A stretch of DNA of 7,310 nt from Candidatus Bathyarchaeota archaeon (GTDB lineage Archaea > Thermoproteota > Bathyarchaeia > RBG-16-48-13 > GCA-020355125), in NCBI GenBank assembly GCA_030607815.1, contig JAUWJG010000041.1, positions 1 to 7,310 on the forward strand, in the 5' to 3' direction. Made by a program: the position numbers and the translations under genes. Positions 1 to 5,365 of this stretch are shown here, piece by piece. How positions within the stretch are numbered: position 1 is the first letter of the stretch; the number at the start of each line of letters is the position of its first letter. The notes beneath the pieces are model-generated. The model was not told where the DNA came from. It saw only the letters and a program-made list of their open reading frames with translations, and ran no database searches.

Positions 1-695
1 AAAATACGCATTTTATCACTTCCTTTGTCAAATCATTCGGTAAACCTGTATTAATCGAGATTTGGCCTAAGAGGTTCTTCTATTTTACTTTAAAGTGGGA
101 GATTAATTTTATAGATAATTTGAATAAAGCCTCAGCTCTATCAACGGATCAGATAGATGTTGAAAATGCTGAACGGTATAATATTACATATGTAGACGCG
201 AAAGGGGAGAGACGAACTCCCATTATTTTACATTGTAGTCCAAGTGGAGCAATCGAAAGATGTATCTACGTTTTATTGGAGAAAGCATATGCTGATCAAA
301 AAAAGGGTAAATCACCTATGTTTCCACTTTGGTTATCACCAACGCAGGTGAGACTAATCCCGATTACTGATAAATATGTTCAAGATTGTGAGAATATTTT
401 GACGAAATTTACTGGGAATCAGATAAGAGTTGATATCGACAATAGAAAAATGACTGTTCAAAAAAGGATTAGACGTGGAGAACGAGAATGGATACCATAC
501 ATAATTTGTATTGGTGAGCGGGAAATCAATTCTGAAACCCTACCTGTGAGAATTCGTGAATCGCGAGAGCGAGATATACAACACATAACGTTGCAAGAAT
601 TAATTACAGAGATTAAAAGAAAAACTAAAGGACGTCCATATAAGCCTCTGTCGTTACCGACGTATCTATCAAAGAGACCTGTTTTTGTAGGTTAA
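1..695 (+). CDS. thrS: Threonyl-tRNA synthetase, C-terminal part (5' end outside window)
   Basis: This is the end of an archaeal-type class II threonyl-tRNA synthetase, which charges tRNA-Thr with threonine in the cytoplasm. The frame is open from base 3 to the TAA at 693-695 (230 residues). A TTG at 120 is not the start, because recognisable core sequence (FGKPVLIEIWPKRFFYF, then STDQIDVENAERY) precedes and crosses it. Class II motif 3 appears as SPSGAIER at about 237-260. The His of ILHC just before it (231-233) matches the zinc ligand known in this family. The rest is the anticodon-binding domain, beginning near PLWLSPTQVRLIPI and ending with the typical GRPYKPLSLPTYLSKRP tail. The motif 2 region and any editing domain lie outside the window. 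The 3' end looks intact, and the gene converges on a minus-strand gene 124 bp away. The family is certain from the motifs. Confidence 0.95.
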   Translation, partial: NTHFITSFVKSFGKPVLIEIWPKRFFYFTLKWEINFIDNLNKASALSTDQIDVENAERYNITYVDAKGERRTPIILHCSPSGAIERCIYVLLEKAYADQKKGKSPMFPLWLSPTQVRLIPITDKYVQDCENILTKFTGNQIRVDIDNRKMTVQKRIRRGEREWIPYIICIGEREINSETLPVRIRESRERDIQHITLQELITEIKRKTKGRPYKPLSLPTYLSKRPVFVG

Positions 696-735
696 TAAAG
701 CAAAGAAACAGGGCTCCCAATACGGTAAATGCTCG

Positions 736-764
736 GTTCTTTAGTTAATTTTCACATTCTCTTG
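736..764 (+). terminator. Weak T-rich terminator candidate after thrS
   Basis: A pyrimidine/T-rich stretch with a TTAATTTTC core lies about 40 nt after the thrS stop, between two convergent genes. Archaeal RNA polymerase ends at T-runs on the non-template strand, but this one is short. An imperfect hairpin (TACATGC at 770-776 against GCATATGTA at 784-792) follows it. The call rests on position more than on sequence strength. Confidence 0.25.
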
Positions 765-819
765 TGCGGTACATGCGTTTTATGCATATGTAACTGTCTA
801 TTTGGTTAAGTTTTTGAAC

Positions 820-1308
820 TCAATCTTTTGGGATGGTTTTATAGATTCTGTTTAATTCTGCCTTTTTTTGAATTAATCTTTTTTCTAATTTTTTAATTTC
901 TTTTAGAAGTTCATCTTTTTTCATTAGGAGTACTTGATGTTGAATCGTTTCTTCTCCCTTGGTTTCAAATTTGGAGAAAGTCTCTTCTAAAATCTTACCC
1001 ATGGGTTTAGATAAAGAAGTGGTTTGAAAGGAGGTATTTGAATCTGTCTTACCGAGGACTTCTTTTCCCCTTTCTGTTAACCACCATCGTTCTGAAACGA
1101 AATAGGTGTATTTCTCATTCTTTAGAGCATTTAATCTGCCTTTTATTACATTTAACTCAATTTGTGTTGGCAGATTACGTTTAATGTCTAATGTCGTTAC
1201 TGAAGGAAAAAGGACTCCGACCTCAATCTCTTTTTCACTTATAGATCTGACAATAGACGATGCTTTATTGATTATTTCTAGGATTCTTACATCTAATTTA
1301 TCTAACAT
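820..1308 (-). CDS. Hypothetical winged-helix and coiled-coil protein (162 aa)
   Basis: I do not recognise this protein. Residues about 5-86 read as a compact winged-helix-like domain: helices with an LNVIKGRLNALKNEKY segment that could be the recognition helix, then a YTYFVSERWWLTERGKEVL strand-turn-helix that resembles the wing of archaeal transcription factors. Residues about 87-125 form a Ser/Thr/Gln-rich linker. Residues about 126-158 are a charged, Lys/Glu-rich coiled coil (LLKEIKKLEKRLIQKKAEL), suggesting a dimer. The likely role is a DNA-binding regulator or a structural partner, but no target can be named. The ATG at 1308 is the first in frame after a stop at 1357-1359, and no clear Shine-Dalgarno precedes it. 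The gene runs opposite to thrS and follows the small minus-strand genes, so it may be read partly from them. Confidence 0.75.
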   Translation of the reverse strand: MLDKLDVRILEIINKASSIVRSISEKEIEVGVLFPSVTTLDIKRNLPTQIELNVIKGRLNALKNEKYTYFVSERWWLTERGKEVLGKTDSNTSFQTTSLSKPMGKILEETFSKFETKGEETIQHQVLLMKKDELLKEIKKLEKRLIQKKAELNRIYKTIPKD

Positions 1309-1321
1309 ACGTACACAATCA

Positions 1322-1498
1322 TTAATTAAAACGTAGCTTTTTCTTAAAAGTTTCCATTATTAAGCTCTCGTATAGACCATTTTCACTAACGCTTCCTTGA
1401 AATAACGAGATTTTCATTTCATTAAAATTTTCGTCTATTACGTTATTATCTTTCAGAAATTTGTATCAGTGACATGAATCCATATTGTTTTTCTTCAT
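1322..1498 (-). other. Small reading frame interrupted by an in-frame TGA (doubtful gene or remnant)
   Basis: This frame begins with an ATG (1496-1498) directly after the TAA of the 67-aa gene. It reads ten codons (MKKNNMDSCH) to a TGA at 1466-1468, then stays open for 47 more codons to a TAA at 1322-1324. The part after the TGA begins YKFLKDNNVIDENF and contains an internal ATG at 1415-1417 that would give a 31-residue peptide starting MKISLFQGSV. The peptide looks mildly protein-like, mixing charged and hydrophobic residues, and resembles no family I know. It could be a decayed gene, a short gene starting at 1417, read-through, or chance. A 7-bp inverted repeat (AATAACG 1401-1407, CGTTATT 1441-1447) lies inside it. 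Confidence 0.25.
1343..1352 (-). promoter_or_regulatory. Possible TATA/BRE promoter for the 162-aa gene
   Basis: On the minus strand GGAAAC followed by TTTTAAGA resembles a purine-rich BRE plus a TATA box. It lies about 40 nt before the ATG at 1308, which would leave a leader of roughly 10-15 nt. It overlaps the 3' end of a doubtful small frame, so it could also be coding sequence. Confidence 0.3.
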
Positions 1499-1702
1499 TT
1501 AGGCGATATAGAAGGGCCGTTTCATCCATCTTGCTAATGCTGTTGCCTCTAGAAGAACTTCTTCCGCCGCATGTCTTCCTTGGAGCTTAGCCATCTTTCG
1601 CGCTTCTACAAGGATGCGTTCTGCCATTTTTTTAATCTCTTTTTCTTCAGAGTTTTTATTATTCTCCCTTTTTTTTGTCATTTTTCGTAAATATTTCTTC
1701 AT
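1499..1702 (-). CDS. Small basic hypothetical protein (67 aa)
   Basis: The function is unknown. The first 25 residues are strongly basic and low in complexity (Lys/Arg/Glu/Asn). Residues about 26-60 form one or two amphipathic helices (AERILVEARKMAKLQGRHAA, then a second Ala/Leu-rich helix ending ALARWMKRP). The pattern weakly recalls two archaeal nucleic-acid binders: the N-terminal helices of RNase P component 4 (Rpp21), although its zinc ribbon is absent, and the second half of an archaeal histone fold (AK..GR turn), although the first helix is absent. I hold neither as an assignment. The start at 1702 has a GAAGGATC ribosome-site-like stretch at 1708-1715, five bases away. A second ATG at 1681 (residue 8) is possible. 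The gene has its own TATA box, so it is probably expressed separately from glnA upstream. Confidence 0.7.
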   Translation of the reverse strand: MKKYLRKMTKKRENNKNSEEKEIKKMAERILVEARKMAKLQGRHAAEEVLLEATALARWMKRPFYIA

Positions 1703-1744
1703 CTATAGATCCTTCAATTTTTTTCTTCTTTCTTGAAGGCTTTA

Positions 1745-1755
1745 CTATTTAAAAA
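1745..1755 (-). promoter_or_regulatory. TATA box of the 67-aa gene
   Basis: The minus strand reads TTTTTAAATAG, a good archaeal TATA-type element. A transcript starting about 25 nt downstream (near 1724) would have a leader of about 20 nt containing the GAAGGATC ribosome-site-like stretch before the ATG at 1702. The geometry fits an archaeal promoter. Confidence 0.5.
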
Positions 1756-1799
1756 GAATCCTTTAAGCTAATTCAATTACTAATAAAAGCTCTTTAGAA

Positions 1800-1832
1800 A
1801 TATTCTTGGAATACAATTGTAGTCAAGAGTAT
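1800..1832. repeat. Nested dyad centred on a 10-bp palindrome
   Basis: Outer arms ATATTCTTG (1800-1808) and CAAGAGTAT (1824-1832) pair with one mismatch, which is G-U in RNA when read on the plus strand. They enclose a perfect palindrome TACAATTGTA (1812-1821). The dyad lies between the end of glnA and the TATA box of the 67-aa gene, about 45-85 bp upstream of that box. It could be an operator or a 3' RNA hairpin. Confidence 0.4.
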
Positions 1833-1865
1833 GATCATCTGTTCTTTTAACAAATAATTATACAA

Positions 1866-1886
1866 AGCGCTATATCAACAGGCGCT
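1866..1886 (-). repeat. Short GC-rich inverted repeat in the glnA 3' region
   Basis: AGCGC (1866-1870) and GCGCT (1882-1886) form perfect 5-bp arms around an 11-nt loop, unusually GC-rich for this spacer. On the minus strand TTTG and an ATTATTTGTT stretch follow it, so it could act as a second terminator after glnA. Confidence 0.3.
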
Positions 1887-1920
1887 CATTTATCATTACG
1901 GAATCATCCTCTAACTTTGA

Positions 1921-1930
1921 CAAAAAAAGA
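1921..1930 (-). terminator. T-tract terminator after glnA
   Basis: On the minus strand a run of seven T (CTTTTTTTG) lies 20 nt after the glnA stop and is preceded by TTTTATTTC. Archaeal RNA polymerase terminates at such oligo-T stretches without needing a hairpin. Confidence 0.5.
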
Positions 1931-1948
1931 TGCATATTTGAAATAAAA

Positions 1949-3307
1949 TTATAGAGATAAGTATCTTTGGAGTTCCCAATCACTTACCTGCAGTTGATAT
2001 TCCTTCCATTCTCTTCTTTTCGCTTCAAGATACTTATTAAACGTAAATGTGCCTAAGGTTTCTTTAACTAACTCACTCTTTTCCATTTCTTCGATTGCTT
2101 CTCCTAATGATGCGGGAAGGGTCTTGATGTAGAATTGGGTTAATTTTTTGTCGTCAAATTCGTAGACATCTTCTTCAACTGAATCTGGAATATTCATCTT
2201 TTTTTCTATTCCTTTCAAACCTGCTCTTAACATTACTGCAAAGGCTAAGTATGGATTACATGATGGATCTGGGCACCTTAACTCAGCACGCATTGCTTTT
2301 TCATTTCCTGGAAAATATTCAGGAATACGAATTAGTGCAGATCTATTCCTTCTACCCCAACATATGTATACTGGGGCTTCATATCCTGGAACAAGGCGTT
2401 TATAGGAATTAACCGTTGGTGCGAGAAGTCCTACTATTTCTCTACAATATGCAAGTTGACCAGCTATGAATTGGTAGGCCATCTTTGAGAGATGATACTT
2501 GTCCTCGGAGTTAAAGAAGGCGTTTCGATTAGAACTATTATAAAATAAGCTTTGATGAACATGCATCCCCGATCCATTTTGACCAAAAAGAGGTTTTGGC
2601 ATAAACGTAGCGTGTAAACCATGAGATAATGCGACGGCTTTAATTACTGTTCTAAATGTGATTACCATATCTGCACTTGTCAGTGCATTTTCGAACTTGA
2701 AATCTATCTCGTGTTGACCTGGTGCGACTTCATGATGATTCATTTCAATATCGAATCCCATCTCTTGAAGTGCAAAAGTTGCGTCCCGTCGCACGTCTGA
2801 AGCTCTATCGAGCGGAGAAAAATCGAAGTATCCCCCTCTATCATGAGGAATGATCTTTGTCTGTGCAGTATTATCTTTTTTGAAAAGGAAGAACTCTAAT
2901 TCGGGACCTGTGTTGTAAGTCATATCTAGCTTTTTTGATTCTTTCAAAGCTTGTTTGAGAATGAATCGTGGATCACCTTCAAAAGGTTTTCCACCGGGTC
3001 TTTGGATGTCACAAATAAGTCTAGCTTCTTTTCTATCGTTGGGGCGCCAGGGAAGTATTCTGAATGTTGTAGGGTCCGGCATCGCGATTAAGTCGCTTTC
3101 ATAGATCCGGACGAACCCCTCAACAGATGACCCATCAAAAGGGTAACCTCGTTCTAATGCTTCATTTAAATGTTGTACGGGAATCGTGACACTCTTGACG
3201 GTTCCAAGAATATCTACGAACTGTAAAATGATTAATTTAATGTTTGACTCTTTTACTTTGTTTAATATTACGTCTTTAATCTCTTCATCCGTCATTTTTA
3301 TCATCAC
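1949..3307 (-). CDS. glnA: Glutamine synthetase, class I-alpha
   Basis: Cytoplasmic dodecameric enzyme that makes glutamine from glutamate, ammonia and ATP, the entry point of ammonia assimilation. The whole family core is present. It has the N-terminal beta-grasp domain with the DGSSVEGF loop (58-65), metal-binding GPELEFFLF (134-142), EVAPGQHEIDF (193-203) and GSGMHVHQSL (245-254). It also has ATP/glutamate-site NSYKRLVPGYEAP (300-312), RNRSALIRIP (320-329) and ELRCPDPSCNPYL (342-354). Arg67 in FVRIYESD matches the feedback-control Arg of Bacillus-type GSI-alpha. There is no NLYDLP adenylylation site and no GSI-beta insertion, so covalent control by adenylylation is unlikely. The longest frame opens with GTG at 3307, but GTGAT there is a good Shine-Dalgarno match eight bases before the ATG at 3295 (MTDEEIKD). 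I prefer 3295, giving 448 residues; the ATG at 3304 is possible. The gene is divergent from the acyltransferase gene. Confidence 0.97.
   Translation of the reverse strand: MMIKMTDEEIKDVILNKVKESNIKLIILQFVDILGTVKSVTIPVQHLNEALERGYPFDGSSVEGFVRIYESDLIAMPDPTTFRILPWRPNDRKEARLICDIQRPGGKPFEGDPRFILKQALKESKKLDMTYNTGPELEFFLFKKDNTAQTKIIPHDRGGYFDFSPLDRASDVRRDATFALQEMGFDIEMNHHEVAPGQHEIDFKFENALTSADMVITFRTVIKAVALSHGLHATFMPKPLFGQNGSGMHVHQSLFYNSSNRNAFFNSEDKYHLSKMAYQFIAGQLAYCREIVGLLAPTVNSYKRLVPGYEAPVYICWGRRNRSALIRIPEYFPGNEKAMRAELRCPDPSCNPYLAFAVMLRAGLKGIEKKMNIPDSVEEDVYEFDDKKLTQFYIKTLPASLGEAIEEMEKSELVKETLGTFTFNKYLEAKRREWKEYQLQVSDWELQRYLSL
3303..3307 (-). promoter_or_regulatory. Ribosome binding site of glnA, deciding its start
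   Basis: The minus strand reads AAAGTGATGATAAAAATG. GTGAT matches the GGTGATC part of the archaeal anti-Shine-Dalgarno complement and is eight bases from the ATG at 3295. The apparent GTG start at 3307 is therefore better read as part of this site. Confidence 0.5.
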
Positions 3308-3335
3308 TTTTTTTTAACTCATAAATAATAAGAGG

Positions 3336-3343
3336 TATATAAG
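3336..3343 (-). promoter_or_regulatory. TATA box of glnA
   Basis: The minus strand reads CTTATATA, close to the archaeal consensus. The expected transcript start is near 3314, giving a leader of about 20 nt with the ribosome site before the ATG at 3295. The ten bases ATATAAGACT (3337-3346, plus strand) recur exactly in the promoter of the small membrane protein (5237-5246). Confidence 0.7.
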
Positions 3344-3436
3344 ACTATCTATTTGTCTTAAAAATACGTGTATAAATTGCTTATTTGTGCAAAATATTTA
3401 AATATAATGGTGTATTTACTTAAAAAAAATCTTATA

Positions 3437-3457
3437 AATTGTTTAATGATAACAATT
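3437..3457. repeat. Inverted repeat in the divergent glnA/acyltransferase spacer, operator candidate
   Basis: AATTGTT (3437-3443) and AACAATT (3451-3457) are perfect 7-bp arms around a 7-bp spacer. A third ACAATT follows at 3466-3471. The site lies just upstream of the acyltransferase TATA box and about 95 bp upstream of that of glnA. It has the size of a dimeric regulator site. The surrounding sequence is so AT-rich that chance is possible. Confidence 0.35.
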
Positions 3458-3482
3458 AACGTTTGACAATTTAACAAAATCA

Positions 3483-3491
3483 TTTATATAT
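3483..3491 (+). promoter_or_regulatory. TATA box of the acyltransferase gene (leaderless transcript likely)
   Basis: TTTATATAT fits the archaeal TATA consensus. The expected start point, about 25 nt downstream, falls at 3510-3516, on or just before the ATG at 3516. The mRNA is therefore probably leaderless or nearly so, unlike the genes here with Shine-Dalgarno sites. CAAAAT just upstream could serve as a BRE. Confidence 0.65.
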
Positions 3492-3515
3492 CACTTAAAT
3501 AAACGTGAACTGAAT

Positions 3516-4754
3516 ATGACTAAAAAAAGCACATTTAAACTCGATTCTTACGCTGATTATAATAAACTATCTTTAACTGTAGAACCGATCATCGATGATT
3601 GCACACTCAGAGATGGGATTCAGATGCCTGGAACAGCCGTTGCTCCTCGGCATGCAGTGCACATTGTTTACTTATTAGCTGCGATGGGTGTTGAGAGAGT
3701 TGAAGTTCATCAATATCGGAAGCCTGATCAAGAAGCTATTAAACTCATTCAAGATATGAACTTCAATGTACGTTTGGCTTCTTGGTGTAGAGCATCAAAA
3801 GATGATATTGACCTTGCTCTTAGGCTTGATATGGAAGAAATTGGTATATCACATCCTGTCTCTTACATCCATCTAAAATCTAAATGGCCAAAACTGTCTT
3901 CTGATGATATTATTTCCAGGGTTGTAGATTGTGTTGAGTACGCACGTGAGCATGGTTTAGTCACCTTTGTTCATGGTGAAGACGGTACTAGAGCAGATTG
4001 GAATTTTGAGAAGAAATTTATTAATGCTATTGCCGATGCTGGCGCTGAAACATATAGGCTCTGTGATACGGTTGGAATAGGAATCTCTGATTCTCGAGCT
4101 GGGTTACCAAATGGTATTCCGATGAAAGTGAGGAAAATTAAAGAGGAAACTAAAATAAAAAACATTGAAATTCACACTCATGACGATTTAGGGAACTCTG
4201 TTGAAAATACGATAGCCACTCTTAAAGCTGCTAATGGATTGTTTGACAAAGTTTACCTGAGTACTACGATGCTTGGAATGGGTGAACGATCTGGTAACGC
4301 TGAAACGGAAAAAGTCATGTTAAACCTTTACCTTCACTATGGGGTGAAGAAATTTGAGAATGGAATATATTGGTTAAAAGAAGCAGCTGATTATGTGAGC
4401 TTTGCAACTGGATGCATCATTCCTCCAAATAAGGCAATAGTGGGGGAAACAGCTTTTGCTCATGAATCAGGTATCCACACTCATGGAGTGCTGAAAAACC
4501 CCTTCACTTATGAACCCTATCCTCCCAAATTAGTTGGGAATGTTCGAAGGTTAACTATTGGAAAACAGTCTGGAAAAGCCATTATTAAACACTTAACAGA
4601 AGAGTTGACTAAAAGTACGTTAACACCGGAAGACCCAAAATTACAAAATTTAATCAGTATGGTTAAAGAAATTTACGAGTCAGGTGTCCGAAAGTCTTCT
4701 CTTAAGATCGATGAATTCAATAATCTCGTTCGAAAAGCTGGCTTACTGAAATGA
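3516..4754 (+). CDS. DRE-TIM acyltransferase: Re-citrate synthase-like or homocitrate synthase-like
   Basis: This enzyme should condense acetyl-CoA with a 2-oxo acid in the cytoplasm. The superfamily is clear from a TIM barrel opening with DDCTLRDGIQ (27-36) and from metal ligands Asp33, His220 and His222 (HTHDDLGN). Further signatures are HGEDGTRAD (153-161), RLCDTVG (181-187), GMGERSGNAE (255-263) and the C-terminal HESGIHTHGVL (316-326) and IGKQSGKA (348-355). At 412 residues it lacks the regulatory domain of isopropylmalate synthase LeuA. Two traits depart from ordinary homocitrate synthase: Ile35 replaces the usual Glu of RDGEQ, and there is an inserted RAGLPNGIP segment (194-202). With the HLKSKW and TRAD motifs, these resemble the Re-citrate synthase branch as I recall it. 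The substrate could be oxaloacetate (citrate), 2-oxoglutarate (homocitrate) or another oxo acid. It is divergent from glnA, which fits a link between 2-oxoglutarate supply and ammonia assimilation. The superfamily is sure; the substrate is open. Confidence 0.9.
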   Translation: MTKKSTFKLDSYADYNKLSLTVEPIIDDCTLRDGIQMPGTAVAPRHAVHIVYLLAAMGVERVEVHQYRKPDQEAIKLIQDMNFNVRLASWCRASKDDIDLALRLDMEEIGISHPVSYIHLKSKWPKLSSDDIISRVVDCVEYAREHGLVTFVHGEDGTRADWNFEKKFINAIADAGAETYRLCDTVGIGISDSRAGLPNGIPMKVRKIKEETKIKNIEIHTHDDLGNSVENTIATLKAANGLFDKVYLSTTMLGMGERSGNAETEKVMLNLYLHYGVKKFENGIYWLKEAADYVSFATGCIIPPNKAIVGETAFAHESGIHTHGVLKNPFTYEPYPPKLVGNVRRLTIGKQSGKAIIKHLTEELTKSTLTPEDPKLQNLISMVKEIYESGVRKSSLKIDEFNNLVRKAGLLK

Positions 4755-4814
4755 GGACAGTGCTAACTTTTTCATCTTAAAACATTTCTCTATATATGGA
4801 CATTGATGTGTTAT

Positions 4815-4830
4815 CTAATTTTTTATTTTC
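4815..4830 (+). terminator. T-tract terminator after the acyltransferase gene
   Basis: CTAATTTTTTATTTTC lies about 60 nt after the stop of the plus-strand gene. A run of six T and a run of four T make a typical archaeal oligo-T terminator. Confidence 0.5.
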
Positions 4831-4853
4831 ACCCTAATCATCACGATTTTATT

Positions 4854-4871
4854 AAAGAAAAAAATTTCTTT
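4854..4871 (-). terminator. T-tract with short inverted repeat, end of the membrane-protein transcript
   Basis: AAAGAAA (4854-4860) and TTTCTTT (4865-4871) are perfect arms around AAAA. On the minus strand this gives a run of seven T followed by CTTTAAT, about 75 nt past the stop of the small membrane protein and after the larger hairpin. It would stop transcripts that pass that hairpin. Confidence 0.4.
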
Positions 4872-4892
4872 TATCTCTCATTAAATGAAAAG

Positions 4893-4937
4893 GGAATAAA
4901 GAACGAGCTAACAGTCCGTTCTTTAATATATTATTCC
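4893..4937. terminator. Hairpin between convergent genes
   Basis: AAAGAACG (4898-4905) and CGTTCTTT (4917-4924) are perfect 8-bp arms around an 11-nt loop. Flanking GGAATAA (4893-4899) and TTATTCC (4931-4937) extend the stem past a bulge of about six to eight bases. It starts seven bases after the stop of the minus-strand membrane protein, and T-rich sequence follows on that strand. It is probably a terminator or 3'-end stabiliser for that gene, and could block read-through from the other side too. Confidence 0.5.
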
Positions 4938-4943
4938 AATCTT

Positions 4944-5198
4944 CTATTCTTTTTCATCTGAAGATTCTTCTGGTTCTTCAATTGATCCAATCGGTTCTGG
5001 AGCAGGGGTCGTCGCCATTGTCCATCCTATCCATGCAATGATGCCCATAACTCCAACAACTGCTGTTGCGGCAACAAGGACAAGCGCTGCAATTCGATAA
5101 TCTGGTACATATATTAACCATCCGAAAATTCCGATAACAACTATTGACCCTAGTAAGATCAATGCACCTAATGTTTGATCTCTTGACATATTATACAC
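4944..5198 (-). CDS. Small two-helix membrane protein with acidic tail (81-84 aa)
   Basis: I do not recognise the family. The protein has a short N-terminus (SRDQTL), one hydrophobic helix at about residues 11-31 (ALILLGSIVVIGIFGWLIYV), a short PDYR turn, and a second helix at about 36-60 (Ala/Val/Ile-rich, ending AWIGWTMA). It ends in a Pro/Glu/Ser/Asp-rich acidic tail. It is probably a helical hairpin with both ends on the same side of the membrane, perhaps a small subunit or accessory to a larger membrane complex; no partner is nearby. The longest frame starts with GTG at 5198, but a strong Shine-Dalgarno (GAGGTG) includes that GTG and sits six bases before the ATG at 5189. The real product is thus most likely 81 residues starting MSRDQTLG. 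It has its own TATA box and a hairpin terminator, so it is a single-gene unit. Confidence 0.8.
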   Translation of the reverse strand: MYNMSRDQTLGALILLGSIVVIGIFGWLIYVPDYRIAALVLVAATAVVGVMGIIAWIGWTMATTPAPEPIGSIEEPEESSDEKE

Positions 5199-5201
5199 CT
5201 C
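5196..5201 (-). promoter_or_regulatory. Shine-Dalgarno of the small membrane protein, deciding its start
   Basis: The minus strand reads AGAGAGGTGTATAATATG. GAGGTG is a six-base match to the archaeal Shine-Dalgarno and is six bases from the ATG at 5189. This places the start there and not at the GTG within the site. Confidence 0.75.
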
Positions 5202-5235
5202 TCTTCTTAAATCTAATGATACTTTGATAAAGCAA

Positions 5236-5243
5236 GATATAAG
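5236..5243 (-). promoter_or_regulatory. TATA box of the small membrane protein gene
   Basis: The minus strand reads CTTATATC. The expected start near 5215 would leave a leader of about 25 nt with the Shine-Dalgarno. The ten bases around it, AGTCTTATAT, are identical to those at the glnA promoter. Confidence 0.6.
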
Positions 5244-5365
5244 ACTTTTTATTATTTTCTCTTACAGGAGAATCTTTCTACATTATTTTTATCTTACCAA
5301 AGATGATTTAATATAATCAATGTTAAACTAGAATCGTTACTCTAAGCTCGAGAAGCGATTTGTTA

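Noticed and set aside
120..122. TTG as start of the thrS fragment
   Set aside because: The frame is open to the left edge, and the upstream codons encode conserved ThrRS core sequence, so the gene begins outside the window.
696..819. Possible tRNA or small RNA gene after thrS
   Set aside because: I find no cloverleaf arms or T-loop consensus, only short imperfect inverted repeats and T-rich sequence.
1106..1336. Plus-strand open frame of 76 codons
   Set aside because: It is antisense to the 162-aa gene, has no recognisable features, and the minus frame has a coherent domain layout.
1466..1468. TGA as a selenocysteine codon
   Set aside because: The context (Ser-Cys-His before, Tyr-Lys after) matches no selenoprotein motif I know, and no SECIS-like hairpin is evident nearby.
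3971..4165. Minus-strand open frame of 64 codons
   Set aside because: It lies wholly inside the acyltransferase gene, whose motifs are clear on the plus strand.
5341..5358. CTCGAG palindrome as a terminator hairpin of the rfcL operon
   Set aside because: The flanks do not pair and no T-run follows on the minus strand, so it is only a six-base palindrome.
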